DNA from: Janibacter anophelis NBRC 107843
Lineage (GTDB): Bacteria > Actinomycetota > Actinomycetes > Actinomycetales > Dermatophilaceae
Assembly (NCBI RefSeq): GCF_001570945.1
Contig: NZ_BCSQ01000003.1
Location: 29,221-93,220 of the forward strand
DNA length: 64,000 nt
Direction of reading: 5' to 3'
Shown here: piece after piece, positions 50,944 to 59,639 of the stretch
Position numbering within the stretch: position 1 is the first letter of the stretch
Layout: every line of letters begins with the position of its first letter
Notes under the pieces: generated by a model
The model's database searches: none
What the model saw: the letters and a program-made list of their open reading frames with translations, nothing else
Told to the model about the DNA's origin: nothing
Program-made: the position numbers and the translations under genes

Positions 50944-52404
50944 GTGACGACCCAGCAGTCGCCGGCGGACCAGGCGGCCCCCTTCGTCCCCGACCCGCAG
51001 CGGTGGAAGATCCTGTCGGTCCTGCTCGTCGCGATCTTCATGTCGCTCGTCGGCGTGAGCATCGTCAACGTCGCCGTCCCCTCGATCCAGACCGGTCTCG
51101 GAGCCAGCGACTCCGACGTCCAGTGGGTCCTGTCCGGGTACGCGCTGACCTTCGGCGTCGTCCTCGTGGCGGCCGGTCGGGCCGGTGACCTCCTCGGCCG
51201 GGGCGGCATCTTCGTCATCGGGATCGCGCTCTTTACCCTCTCCTCGATCGCCGCGGGGCTCGCACCGGATGCGTTCTGGCTCAACGCCGCTCGCTTTGTC
51301 CAGGGTGTCGCATCCGGCCTGATCAACCCGCAGGGCGTCGGCATGATCCAGCAGTACTTCCGCGGCCCCGAGCGGGCGCGGGCGTTCGGGTGGTTCGGCA
51401 CGATCGTCGGCGTCGCCGTCGGGGTCGGACCGGTCATCGGCGGCCTGCTCATCGGCGCGGGTGGCCCGGAGATCGGCTGGCGCCTGACATTCCTCGTCAA
51501 TGTGCCGGTCGGCATCCTCTGTCTCGTCCTGGCCCTGACGTGGTTCCCCCGCCCGCTCCTGAGCCGCCCCGCGACCGCGGTCGACGCACCGGCCGTCGGC
51601 GTCTGGCGTTCCCTCGACCCGGTCGGTTCGCTCCTGCTGGGCCTCGCCGTGCTGGCGACGATGCTCCCCTTCGTCGAAGGGGGATCCTCGCCCTGGTACT
51701 GGCTCACCCTCCCCACGGGTGTCGTCCTGGCGTGGCTGTGGGTGCGGTGGGAGCGCCACCACCGTGACTCCGGGCGCAGCCCGATGGTCGACCTGCAGAT
51801 CTTCGCGATCCCGAGCTTCACCCGCGGCACGATCATCGCGATGCTGTACTTCCTCGGCATGACGAGCATCTGGGTCCTCGTCGCCCTGTACTTCCAGTTC
51901 GGACACGACAGGAGCGCGCTGCAGGCTGCGCTCGTCGGCCTCCCCGCCGCGCTCACCGCTGCCATCGCGTCGAACTGGGCCGGCAAGCGGGTCGTCACGC
52001 ACGGCCACCGCGTCGTCGTCGGCGGGCTCGCGACGGCACTCGTCGGCCTGGTGTCGAGCATCGCCGTCGTCCTGCTCGCGGACGCCGGCGTCGTGAGCGA
52101 GTGGTGGCTGCTGGCCACCCTGGTCTTCGTCGGCGCGGCGCAGGGGTCGGTCATCAGCCCCAACCAGACGCTCGCGCTCGCCGAGGTGCCGCTCGCCTAC
52201 GCCGGCAGCTCCGGTGCCGTCATGCAGACCGGGCAGCGCATCGGCACCTCCGTCGGCATCGCGGTCATCACCTCGGTCGCCTTCGCCGCGCTCGGCGCCA
52301 GCGGCAGCTGGTCGACGGCGATGGTCACGGCCCTGGCGCTCATCGCCGTCGTCATCGTCGTCGCGCTGGCCTTCGCCATGAAGGACGGGCGCCGCCGGGC
52401 CTGA
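50944..52404 (+). CDS. MFS drug transporter, DHA2 (14-helix) type
   Basis: A 486-residue pump with about 14 predicted helices. Motif A is AGRAGDLLGRGGIFVIG and motif C GVAVGVGPVIGGLLIGAG, both normal for proton-driven EmrB-like exporters. GGGAGG sits five bases before GTG 50944. The next gene, an SDR, begins 19 bases later but has its own -10 box. Confidence 0.92.
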   Translation: MTTQQSPADQAAPFVPDPQRWKILSVLLVAIFMSLVGVSIVNVAVPSIQTGLGASDSDVQWVLSGYALTFGVVLVAAGRAGDLLGRGGIFVIGIALFTLSSIAAGLAPDAFWLNAARFVQGVASGLINPQGVGMIQQYFRGPERARAFGWFGTIVGVAVGVGPVIGGLLIGAGGPEIGWRLTFLVNVPVGILCLVLALTWFPRPLLSRPATAVDAPAVGVWRSLDPVGSLLLGLAVLATMLPFVEGGSSPWYWLTLPTGVVLAWLWVRWERHHRDSGRSPMVDLQIFAIPSFTRGTIIAMLYFLGMTSIWVLVALYFQFGHDRSALQAALVGLPAALTAAIASNWAGKRVVTHGHRVVVGGLATALVGLVSSIAVVLLADAGVVSEWWLLATLVFVGAAQGSVISPNQTLALAEVPLAYAGSSGAVMQTGQRIGTSVGIAVITSVAFAALGASGSWSTAMVTALALIAVVIVVALAFAMKDGRRRA

Positions 52405-52422
52405 CGCCCTACCGTGGTGGAG

Positions 52423-53349
52423 ATGGAGACCGCGACCCTGACAGGGCGGGTGGCACTCGTCGCCGGAGCGACCCGGGGCGCCGGACGCGCGCTCGCGGTG
52501 GAGTTGGCCCGCGCCGGAGCCTTCGTCTACGCCACCGGGCGCAGCAGTCGCACGGGTGGAGCGTCCGAGATCGGGCGACCGGAGACGATCGAGGACACCC
52601 TCGACCGCATGATCGAAGGGGGTGGGTCCGGGGCCGCGGTCCGCGTCGACCACACGCAGCCGGACGAGGTCCGCGCGCTCGTCGAGCGCATCCGCTCCGA
52701 CCACGGGCGCCTCGACGTGCTTGTCAACGACATCTTCGGTGGCGACCGCTATGCCGACTTCGGGGCACCGCTGTGGGAGCACGACCTGGAGGGTGGCCTG
52801 CGGATGCTGCGGATGGGCATCGACACCCACGTCATCACGAGCGCGCTCGCCCTGCCGCTGATGCTCGAGTCCAGCGGTGGACTGCTCGTGGAGATGACCG
52901 ACGGCCCGCGGGAGGTCAATCGCGAGTACCGACAGGACGTCGGCTTCTACTACGACTACGTCAAGGGCTGCATCGACCGGCTCGTCACGAGCCTGACCGC
53001 GGAGCTGGCGGACCAGCCGGTCACCGTGGTGGGCGTGACGCCCGGGTGGCTGCGCTCGGAGGCGATGCTCGAGAACTTCGGCGTGACCGAGGAGACCTGG
53101 ACGGACGCGGCCGAGCGGGTGCCGGGCTTCGGCGCCTCGGAGACGCCGACCTACGTCGCGCGCGGGGTGGCCGCGCTCGCCGGCGATGCCGATGTCACCC
53201 GGCACCACGGCTCGGTGCTCACCGCCCGGCAGCTGTCCGACACCTATGGCGTCACCGACGTCGACGGCTCCCGTCCGGACTGCTGGGGTGTCATCCGCGA
53301 CCTCGGGTGGGAGGACCAGCCGCTCGGGATCCTGCACGACTACCGGTAG
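52423..53349 (+). CDS. short-chain dehydrogenase/reductase (large)
   Basis: A 308-residue SDR: LVAGATRGAGRALAVEL at the N-terminus, VNDIFGGDRY in the NNAG region, and YDYVKGCIDRL holding the YxxxK pair. The active-site Ser region is atypical (GLLVEMTDG). The group is seen across bacteria and reduces unknown carbonyls. I chose ATG 52423 because TACCGT (52410-52415) is seven bases upstream; GTG 52414 would begin inside that box. Confidence 0.87.
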   Translation: METATLTGRVALVAGATRGAGRALAVELARAGAFVYATGRSSRTGGASEIGRPETIEDTLDRMIEGGGSGAAVRVDHTQPDEVRALVERIRSDHGRLDVLVNDIFGGDRYADFGAPLWEHDLEGGLRMLRMGIDTHVITSALALPLMLESSGGLLVEMTDGPREVNREYRQDVGFYYDYVKGCIDRLVTSLTAELADQPVTVVGVTPGWLRSEAMLENFGVTEETWTDAAERVPGFGASETPTYVARGVAALAGDADVTRHHGSVLTARQLSDTYGVTDVDGSRPDCWGVIRDLGWEDQPLGILHDYR

Positions 53350-53366
53350 CGTCCGCTCCTCACCGG

Positions 53367-53921
53367 TCAGGCGTCGATGGCGGGCAAGCCGTCGATCGAG
53401 GTGCGGTTCTTGGCCTGTTGGTACTCACGCACCCCGTCAGCCCCCTTGCGCTCCATGTAGCCGACGAGGATGTCGCGCTCCCCTCGGTGCTCCATGAGCG
53501 GCACGCCGAACCCGCACGAGTCGCTCACCCGGGCCACGTCGACCACGATGACCGCCCGGCTCGCCGGCGAGTCGGCCAGGTCGAACCGCGGCGCCCACGT
53601 CGCGAACTCGTCGTCGGAGGGCGTCACGACGCGTCCCCGCCCGTGCAGGCGGACGATGTTGGGCTTGCCGTCGAAGGCGCAGAACATCACGGTGACGCGA
53701 CCGTTCTCCCGCAAGTGGGCGATGGTCTCCGCGCCGCTCGCGGTGATGTCGAGGTAGGCGAAGGTCGACGCGTCGACGACCACCGATGTCCCGGCGATCC
53801 CCTTGGGAGAGACATTGACGTGGCCGTCGGCCGACAGGGGTGCCGTGGCGACGAAGAACACGGGCTGGGCCTCGATGAACTCCTGCAGACGCGGCGTGAT
53901 CTCGGGGTGCACCTTGCCCAT
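53367..53921 (-). CDS. pyridoxamine 5'-phosphate oxidase-like flavin protein
   Basis: A 184-residue split-barrel protein: PVFFVATAPLSADGHVNVSP, GKPNIVRLHGRGRVV and a C-terminal SIDGLPAIDA. Members bind FMN or F420. ATG 53921 follows GAGGAT. Convergent with the SDR gene, 17 bases apart with no terminator hairpin. Confidence 0.87.
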   Translation of the reverse strand: MGKVHPEITPRLQEFIEAQPVFFVATAPLSADGHVNVSPKGIAGTSVVVDASTFAYLDITASGAETIAHLRENGRVTVMFCAFDGKPNIVRLHGRGRVVTPSDDEFATWAPRFDLADSPASRAVIVVDVARVSDSCGFGVPLMEHRGERDILVGYMERKGADGVREYQQAKNRTSIDGLPAIDA

Positions 53922-53963
53922 GGCGGCATCCTCGCAGACGCTGCTCCCACTGCCCTGACCGCC

Positions 53964-54896
53964 TCAGCCGTGCTCCATCGCGCCGCACGTCCGCTCGCGC
54001 ACGTCGGCTGTCTCCAGCTGGATCGTCGCGTGGTCGAAGGAGACCGGGAAGTGCTCGCGCACGCACTCGCGGATCTGCTCGAGGATCTGCGGCGCGTGCC
54101 CGGACTCGAAGCACCCGTCGTCGATGACCACGTGCGCGGAGATGACCGGCAGCCCGGTGCCGATCATCGACGCGTGCAGGTCGTGCACCTCCCGCACGTG
54201 CTCGAGCTCGAGGAGGTGCGCGCGCACGATGTCGAGATCGACCCCCTTCGGCGTGAACTCCATGAGCACGGAGGTCGTCTCGCGCAGCAGCCGCACCGCC
54301 CGCGGCACGATGAGCGCGGCGATGAAGAGGCCGGCGAAGGTGTCGGCGCGCGCGTACCCGGTCGTCGCGATGACCACCGCCGCCACGATGACGCCGAGCG
54401 AGCCGAGGGCGTCGTTGACGACCTCGAGGAAGGCGGCGCGCATGTTGAGGTTCGCCCCGCGGCCCGAGGCGAGCACCGCCATCGCGATGACGTTGGCCGT
54501 CAGGCCCAGGACGCCGAGGACGAGCAGCTCGGCCGCGGGCACCTCGGTCGGCTCGAAGAGGCGCCGCACGCCCTCGACCGCCGCGTAGACACCGACGACG
54601 ATGAGCAGGCAGGCCTGCCCGAGCGCGGCGATGACCTCGATCCGCGCGAAGCCCCACGTGCGCGTGCTGCTCGGGGGCCGCAGCACCATCGTCGCGGCGA
54701 TGACCGCGACGAGCAGCCCGGCGGAATCAGCGAGGGCGTGGGCGGTGTCGGTCAGGAGCGCGAGGCTGCCGGTGATGACCGCCCCGATCGCCTGCGCGAC
54801 GACGACGAGTGCGGTGATGACGAAGGCGGCCAGAAGTCGGTTGCGCAGCCCCCGGTCGGGTGTGCCGCCGGCGCCGTGCGTGTGGTCGTGCCCCAT
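53964..54896 (-). CDS. cation diffusion facilitator metal exporter
   Basis: A 310-residue, six-helix transporter with a cytoplasmic C-terminal ferredoxin-like domain (HVREVHDLHASMIGTGLPV). The helix 2 metal motif TDTAHALAD is canonical (His-x3-Asp). In helix 5 the usual His-x3-Asp reads EVVND, with Glu in place of His, which may shift metal preference from zinc. The short His-rich start MGHDHTHG is common in the family. GAGGAGG precedes the ATG. Confidence 0.92.
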   Translation of the reverse strand: MGHDHTHGAGGTPDRGLRNRLLAAFVITALVVVAQAIGAVITGSLALLTDTAHALADSAGLLVAVIAATMVLRPPSSTRTWGFARIEVIAALGQACLLIVVGVYAAVEGVRRLFEPTEVPAAELLVLGVLGLTANVIAMAVLASGRGANLNMRAAFLEVVNDALGSLGVIVAAVVIATTGYARADTFAGLFIAALIVPRAVRLLRETTSVLMEFTPKGVDLDIVRAHLLELEHVREVHDLHASMIGTGLPVISAHVVIDDGCFESGHAPQILEQIRECVREHFPVSFDHATIQLETADVRERTCGAMEHG

Positions 54897-54923
54897 CAGC
54901 CCGCCTCCTCGCCGTCACGATAC

Positions 54924-54961
54924 AAATACATCCCGCGCGTCAGGACGCGCGGGATGTATTT
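54924..54961. terminator. 18-bp perfect hairpin, probable terminator
   Basis: Arms AAATACATCCCGCGCGTC and complement with an AG loop. On the minus strand the stem ends in ATGTATTTG, giving a modest T-tail, after the VOC gene and before the CDF ribosome site. The AT-rich outer ends are unusual for the window. Confidence 0.7.
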
Positions 54962-55002
54962 CAGCCGGACGAAGGGGGCCAACGCTGGCGGGAAGCAGCC
55001 GG

Positions 55003-55383
55003 TCAGGGCTGCTCGACCGTCGGAAATCCGCCGAGTCGTACGAGGTTGCCGTGGAGGTCGATGATGTGGAACTCCACGGCACCTCCAGCATCGACGTCCG
55101 GGGTGCTCAGGACCGCCGGCTCGGGGACCGTGACGTCGGCCCAGACCGCGTGACGGGCCAGGGCCTCGCCGGGCGTACCGAAACGGATGTAGCAGGCGAC
55201 GTCGTTCGTCCACCGGTCGACCTGGGGGTCCAACCAGAAGTGAAGTTCGAGGTCGAGATCTGGGTGGCGAACGATGAGATAGCCCGGCCATCGACCACGC
55301 TCGACGAACCCGAAGGCCGACCACAACGCAACGGACACATCGAAGTCCGCGCTCGGCAGGATCGGAATCGTCTCGGCAGGCAT
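55003..55383 (-). CDS. VOC-fold (glyoxalase/bleomycin resistance-like) protein
   Basis: A 126-residue protein with the two beta-alpha-beta units of the fold: IPILPSADFDVSVALWSAFG at the start and AVEFHIIDLHGNLVRLGG at the end. The His/Glu metal ligands of bleomycin-binding proteins are not all obvious. No strong ribosome site; ATG 55383 chosen by homology to the family start. Confidence 0.8.
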   Translation of the reverse strand: MPAETIPILPSADFDVSVALWSAFGFVERGRWPGYLIVRHPDLDLELHFWLDPQVDRWTNDVACYIRFGTPGEALARHAVWADVTVPEPAVLSTPDVDAGGAVEFHIIDLHGNLVRLGGFPTVEQP

Positions 55384-55474
55384 GCGCCCAGTCTGCCCGG
55401 GATCCGCTGCCGGGCGAGGCGCGTGAGCCCCTGGGCTCGAGAAGCGCGCAGGGCCATCGCGTGAGGACGCAGAA

Positions 55475-55501
55475 GCCCCGCCGGGTGGGACCCGGCGGGG
55501 C
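55475..55501 (-). terminator. terminator of the secreted KP-rich protein gene
   Basis: Twelve-base perfect arms (GCCCCGCCGGGT and complement) around a three-base loop, 16 bases past the stop. On the minus strand the tail is TTCTGCG. Confidence 0.75.
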
Positions 55502-55517
55502 GTGACGCAGGCTCGCC

Positions 55518-56456
55518 TCAGTTCACCGAGACGTGCACGTGGTCGTAGTGGTTCTGCGTCGGGCTGCCCCGGTCCTCCATCATCTTGGAGCTGCCATTGG
55601 GGAACCAGATGCGCTGCTCCCAGATGATGTACTTGATGTTGAGGCTGCCCGCGTTCTGCTGGAGCCACGCGTTGATCTGGTCGCCACGGGCGCCCGTGAC
55701 CATGATGTCGACCGCGTTGCCGCTGCCGTGGTCGCCCGGGTCGCCGGCGCGGTAGCCACCGATGTTGGTCATGTCGGGGAACTGCGTGCGCACCGCCGAG
55801 TAGACCTTCTGCGCGTTGGGTCCCAGCCCAAGGGCCGCGCCCTGCGAGGCGTAGTTGCCGGTCTGGACCGACCCGCCCTGGCTCTCGGACTCGGTCTCCT
55901 CCTGGGTCTCGACCTCCGAGCGCTCACTGCTGCGGGAGGCCTGCTCCGGCGCCTGCGCCTCGGTGCCCTGCGGCTCCTCGGTCTCCTGCTCCGTCGCGTC
56001 GGTCTCGGCCTGCTCCTGCTCGGGCTCCTCGACGGGCTTCGGCTCGGGCTTCGGCTTGGGCTTCGGCTTGGGCTTGGGCTTGACCACCGGGTCGAGCGCG
56101 AGTGCACCGGCGCCGTCGTGGACGTCCTGCGAGCCCTCGCCCTTCGGGGCGGTGACAGCGGCGGCCGTGCGGGCGGTCGAGCGCGACGAGGCCGGCTCGC
56201 CACCACGGTCGGCGAGCAGCTCGGAGACGTCGGTCTCGAAGCTCACGGCGGCCAGGTCATTGGTCTGTGCCTCGTCGGCAGCCTGGCTCGGCGCGATGAC
56301 GAAGGCACCCGAGCCGAGGACGATCCCGACGCCGGCGACCGTCTTGGCCGCGGCGCGGGCCCCGTGGGAGCCGACGGAGGACGGCAGGCTGCCGAGTCGT
56401 TGCAGGGGGCCGCGACGGGGACTGCCGTGCCGGCTCACGTATCGGGTGTTGCTCAC
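55518..56456 (-). CDS. secreted protein with KP repeat and C-terminal ARB_07466-like domain
   Basis: A 312-residue exported protein. Basic N-terminus, then hydrophobic stretch VAGVGIVLGSGAFVIAPSQA with probable cleavage near residue 60. A low-complexity region (KPKPKPKPKPEPKP, then Glu/Gln-rich) spans ~125-205. The C-terminal ~105 residues (NAQKVYSAVRTQFPDMTNIG, GDHGSGNAVDIMV, HYDHVHVSVN) match a domain seen after coiled coils in actinobacterial wall proteins, with HG...D...HYDHVH as possible metal ligands. GTG start, AGAGG upstream. Likely wall-associated; enzymatic activity unknown. Confidence 0.82.
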   Translation of the reverse strand: MSNTRYVSRHGSPRRGPLQRLGSLPSSVGSHGARAAAKTVAGVGIVLGSGAFVIAPSQAADEAQTNDLAAVSFETDVSELLADRGGEPASSRSTARTAAAVTAPKGEGSQDVHDGAGALALDPVVKPKPKPKPKPKPEPKPVEEPEQEQAETDATEQETEEPQGTEAQAPEQASRSSERSEVETQEETESESQGGSVQTGNYASQGAALGLGPNAQKVYSAVRTQFPDMTNIGGYRAGDPGDHGSGNAVDIMVTGARGDQINAWLQQNAGSLNIKYIIWEQRIWFPNGSSKMMEDRGSPTQNHYDHVHVSVN

Positions 56457-56508
56457 AGGGGGACCTCTGGGTGGGGATCAGGGGGTGGCCGCGAAGGCCG
56501 ACGCAACT

Positions 56509-56536
56509 GTAACCATAGAAGTCACGGTTTGGTAAA
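56509..56536. promoter_or_regulatory. GT(A/C)AC direct repeats upstream of the secreted protein gene
   Basis: GTAAC (56509), GTCAC (56521) and GTAAA (56532) lie 11-12 bases apart on one face of the helix, in the most AT-rich part of the intergenic region. Such spacing is typical of tandem response-regulator boxes; control of a wall gene by an MtrA-like regulator is a guess. Confidence 0.35.
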
Positions 56537-56581
56537 CGCGGAGCCGAGCACGTGGCGCGCGTCACCCCCTTCGCCCGGCTG

Positions 56582-56622
56582 TTGGAGGTATGACCGGCCC
56601 CCGGGAGGGCCGGCGATACCTC
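56582..56622. repeat. TTGGAGGTAT palindrome, divergent family member
   Basis: GAGGTAT/ATACCTC at the ends and CCGGCCC/GGGCCGG inside form one 38-base imperfect palindrome (56585-56622). The ends equal those of copy 3 at 18480-18526, but the interior is different, so it may be a relative or an independent hairpin. Confidence 0.5.
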
Positions 56623-56681
56623 GACCCGGCATGTGGGGACGCGGGCGCGGACGCGGCGGTGGCGACGCCCCCCGGACACAG

Positions 56682-56722
56682 CGAAGGGGGGCGCGCACCG
56701 GATCGGTGCACGCCCCCCTTCG
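56682..56722 (-). terminator. etfA terminator
   Basis: Nineteen-base arms with one mismatch (CGAAGGGGGGCGCGCACCG and CGGTGCACGCCCCCCTTCG), GAT loop, 17 bases past the etfA stop. Confidence 0.75.
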
Positions 56723-56739
56723 TCAGGAGAGACCAGGGG

Positions 56740-57681
56740 TCACTTTCCCTTGACGGCCTCCGTGGCCTGCGGCAGGACGGTGAAGAGGTCACCGACGACT
56801 CCGAAGTCGACGAGCTCGAAGATCGGGGCCTCCTCGTCCTTGTTGATCGCGACGATCGTCTTGGACGTCTGCATGCCGGCGCGGTGCTGGATCGCGCCGG
56901 AGATGCCCGCGGCGACGTACAGCTGCGGGGAGACCTGCTTGCCGGTCTGGCCGACCTGCGAGGAGTGCGGGTACCAGCCGGCGTCGACCGCGGCGCGCGA
57001 GGCGCCGACGGCGGCACCGAGGGTGTCCGCGAAGGTCTCGACCGGGCTGAAGTCACCGCCGGTGCCACGACCACCGGAGACGACGATCGCCGCCTCGGTG
57101 AGCTCGGGACGACCGGAGGCCTTCTTCGGCTCGGACGCGGTGACCTTGGCCGTCTTGGCGCCGTCGGAGATGCTCACGGAGAGCTCCTCGAAGGCACCGG
57201 CGCCGTTGGCCTGCTCAGGCGCGGCGGAGTTGGGCTTGACGCAGATGATCGGCGTGCCCTTGGTGACCTTGGCCTGGACGGTGTAGCTGCCGGCGAAGAC
57301 CGACTGCGTGGTGACCGGGCCGGCCTGGACGTCGGTGGCGTCGGTGATCAGACCGGACTCGGTCTTGACGGCCAGACGCGCACCGATCTCCTTGCCGGCG
57401 GCATTGCTCGGGATGAGCACCGCGGCGGGCTGCTTCTCCTGGACCAGCTGCGCGAGGATCTCGGCCTGGGGGGCGACGAGGTGCTCGAGGGCGGCCGGGT
57501 CGGAGACGGAGTAGATCTTCTCGGCGCCGTAGCGCGCCAGCAGGTCCTTGGCGGTCTCGGCGCCGGGGCCGATGAAGACGGCGGACGGCTCACCCAGACG
57601 ACGGGCGATGGTCAGCATCTCCGCGGCGGGCTTCTTCACCTCACCGTTTGCGTGGTCGACGAGGACGAGGACTTCAGCCAT
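56740..57681 (-). CDS. etfA: electron transfer flavoprotein alpha subunit
   Basis: A 313-residue protein carrying FAD between acyl-CoA dehydrogenases and the quinone pool. The FAD domain shows [32 protein letters not shown] and the closing [14 protein letters not shown]. Two-gene operon with etfB 30 bases upstream; ends in a hairpin. Confidence 0.96.
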   Translation of the reverse strand: MAEVLVLVDHANGEVKKPAAEMLTIARRLGEPSAVFIGPGAETAKDLLARYGAEKIYSVSDPAALEHLVAPQAEILAQLVQEKQPAAVLIPSNAAGKEIGARLAVKTESGLITDATDVQAGPVTTQSVFAGSYTVQAKVTKGTPIICVKPNSAAPEQANGAGAFEELSVSISDGAKTAKVTASEPKKASGRPELTEAAIVVSGGRGTGGDFSPVETFADTLGAAVGASRAAVDAGWYPHSSQVGQTGKQVSPQLYVAAGISGAIQHRAGMQTSKTIVAINKDEEAPIFELVDFGVVGDLFTVLPQATEAVKGK

Positions 57682-57711
57682 GTCTATTGCTCCTTGTGTC
57701 CGGGTCGTCGA

Positions 57712-58491
57712 TCAGACGAACTTGTTGGTGGTCAGGAACTCGGCGAGCTTGGTGCCGCCGTCACCCTCGTCGGTGACGATCGTGCCCTGCTCGCGCGGGG
57801 GACGCTTGGTCGTCGACTCGACGGCCGTCGCGGCGTTGGCGAGGCCGACCTGGCCGGCGTCGACGCCGAGGTCGGCGAGGCTCCACTCCTCGACCGGCTT
57901 CTTCTTCGCGGCCATGATCCCCTTGAAGGAGGGGTAGCGCGGCTCGTTGATCTGGTCGGTGACCGAGATCAGCGCCGGGAGGGAGGCCTCGATGGTCTCG
58001 CTCGCGGTGTCGCCGTCACGGCGGATCTTGGCGACGCCACCGTCGACGGTCAGCTCGGAGGCGTAGGTGACCTGCGGCAGGCCGAGGCGCTCGGCGAGCA
58101 TCGCGGGGACGACACCCATGGTGCCGTCGGTCGAGGCCATGCCGGTGAGGACGATGTCCGGGGTCCCGACCTTCTTGATCGCCTCGGCGAGCACCAGCGA
58201 GGTGGCCAGGGCGTCGGAGCCGGCGATCGCGTCGTCGCAGATGTGCACGCCCTTGTCGGCACCCATCTGGAGCGACTTCTTGACGGCCTCGGCGGCGTCA
58301 GCGGGGCCGATGGTCAGCACGGTGACCTCGCCCTCACCCGCCTCGGCGATCTGGAGGGCCTGCTCGACGGCGTACTCGTCGAGCTCGGACAGCAGGCCGT
58401 CCACGCCTTCGCGGTCGGTCGTGTTGTCCTCGTTGAATCCGCGGTCGGACTGTGCGTCCGGAACGTACTTCACGCAGACGACGATGTTCAT
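57712..58491 (-). CDS. etfB: electron transfer flavoprotein beta subunit
   Basis: A 259-residue protein: MNIVVCVKYVPDAQSDRGFN, DEYAVEQALQIAEAGEGEVT and the AMP-site and recognition-loop region (QVTYASELTVDGG) follow the family order. GAGGACGATTCACC may act as ribosome site. A clear promoter lies about 105 bases upstream, leaving a 5' leader unlike most genes here. Confidence 0.96.
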   Translation of the reverse strand: MNIVVCVKYVPDAQSDRGFNEDNTTDREGVDGLLSELDEYAVEQALQIAEAGEGEVTVLTIGPADAAEAVKKSLQMGADKGVHICDDAIAGSDALATSLVLAEAIKKVGTPDIVLTGMASTDGTMGVVPAMLAERLGLPQVTYASELTVDGGVAKIRRDGDTASETIEASLPALISVTDQINEPRYPSFKGIMAAKKKPVEEWSLADLGVDAGQVGLANAATAVESTTKRPPREQGTIVTDEGDGGTKLAEFLTTNKFV

Positions 58492-58594
58492 CGGTGAATC
58501 GTCCTCTTCCTGGGTGAGGGGGCTGGGTACCGGGCGATCCTCTCAGCATCTGCCGCGATCGGGCGGCCGATGTGGGGAGGCTCCCAGTCCGCTC

Positions 58595-58624
58595 ACGCTA
58601 TCCAGCGCGCCCGCGGACCACCAA
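58595..58624 (-). promoter_or_regulatory. etfBA promoter
   Basis: On the minus strand TTGGTG (58624-58619), 18 bases, TAGCGT (58600-58595). It predicts a leader of about 95 bases before etfB. No hairpin or peptide of note in that leader. Confidence 0.5.
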
Positions 58625-58663
58625 GGCGGGCAAGGGTGCCCTTCGCCACACCAGCACCGGGCG

Positions 58664-58993
58664 TCAGTCCGCGGCGTTGACGAGGACGTGGAAGGACGGC
58701 TCCTCGTAGGGGTGCGAGTCACGCAGTGCCGCAACGACTCGCGCGCGCAGCGACCGCCGGAAGGCGACCTCGACGCGGTCCTCGACGACCCGCTCCGGCT
58801 GCCCCACGGTCCCGATCGTGGGGTTCGCCGATCCCACGGGGCGGAACCTCCCTTCGCCCTGCTGGACGAAGGCGCACTCGCGGTACTCCCCCACCTCGCC
58901 CGCGCCGACGGCGAAGAGCGCCGCGAGTACCTGCTCGGTGTGCGTCGTCGGGATGTGCGCGACGAGGACGTCGAGGGCTTCGCGCTCGACCAC
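58664..58993 (-). CDS. YqfO/NIF3 insert-domain-like protein
   Basis: A 109-residue protein like the CutA-like (PII-fold) middle domain of YqfO/NIF3 proteins, including the DSHPYEEPSFHVL motif near the C-terminus. Stand-alone forms exist and their role is unknown. GTG start one base after the acyltransferase stop; last gene of the five-gene operon. Confidence 0.82.
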   Translation of the reverse strand: MVEREALDVLVAHIPTTHTEQVLAALFAVGAGEVGEYRECAFVQQGEGRFRPVGSANPTIGTVGQPERVVEDRVEVAFRRSLRARVVAALRDSHPYEEPSFHVLVNAAD

Positions 58994-58994
58994 G

Positions 58995-59639
58995 TCACCA
59001 CCCCGCCGGCAGGTCGAGGTCGTCCTCGGTCACGACGACCGGTTGGCGCCGCTTGAGCACCTTGGCCGGGACCCCACCGACGACGACGAAGGGGGGAAAA
59101 CTGCCCCGGACGACGGCGCCGGCACCGACGACCGAGTGGCTGCCGATGTCGGTACCGCGCGTGATGACGCACTTGGTCGCGACCCACACGTCGTCACCGA
59201 AGCGCACGGGCGACTTGACGATGCCCTGGTCCTTGATCGGCGTCTCGAGGTCGGTGGTCACGTGGTCGAAGTCGCACACGTAGACGTCGTCGGCGAACAG
59301 GCACGCCTCGCCGACCTCGATGTCGAGCCAGGTGTTGAAGGTGTTGCGGATCCCGATGACCGTCTTGGCCCCGATCCGCAGCGTGCCCTCGTGCGCGCGC
59401 AGCGCCGACCCGCCACCGATGTGCGTGTAGGCGCCGACGATGAGCCGTCCGGTGCCCGGGCTGACCTGGAACTGCACGTCGGGACCGATGAAGCACGGCC
59501 CCTCGAAGACCAGGCCGGGCGTGCGCGCCTTCGCCCGCAGCATCCGCAGGTAGCCCAGGACGTGGTGGTGGGACCAGGCGCGGTTGGCGACGACCCAGCG
59601 CGTCCAGTGCCACCACGTGAGGCGGGAGGATCGGGCCAT
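58995..59639 (-). CDS. hexapeptide-repeat acyltransferase
   Basis: A 214-residue left-handed beta-helix protein of the LbetaH family: imperfect hexads run from residue ~60 to 190 (TLRIGAKTVIGIRNTF, KSPVRFGDDVWVATK, TDIGSHSVVGAGAVV, then VGGVPAKVLK). Probably O-acetylates or acylates a sugar. The ATG overlaps the methyltransferase stop (TGATG). Confidence 0.87.
   Translation of the reverse strand: MARSSRLTWWHWTRWVVANRAWSHHHVLGYLRMLRAKARTPGLVFEGPCFIGPDVQFQVSPGTGRLIVGAYTHIGGGSALRAHEGTLRIGAKTVIGIRNTFNTWLDIEVGEACLFADDVYVCDFDHVTTDLETPIKDQGIVKSPVRFGDDVWVATKCVITRGTDIGSHSVVGAGAVVRGSFPPFVVVGGVPAKVLKRRQPVVVTEDDLDLPAGW

Noticed and set aside
56040..56090. KPKPKP stretch as an assembly artefact or DNA repeat element
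   Set aside because: The codons alternate between synonymous forms and keep frame; proline-rich wall spacers of this kind are common in secreted actinobacterial proteins.
56457..56580. c-di-AMP (ydaO-type) riboswitch upstream of the secreted protein gene
   Set aside because: I could not find the conserved purine-rich blocks or pseudo-symmetric stems; only the direct repeats are evident.
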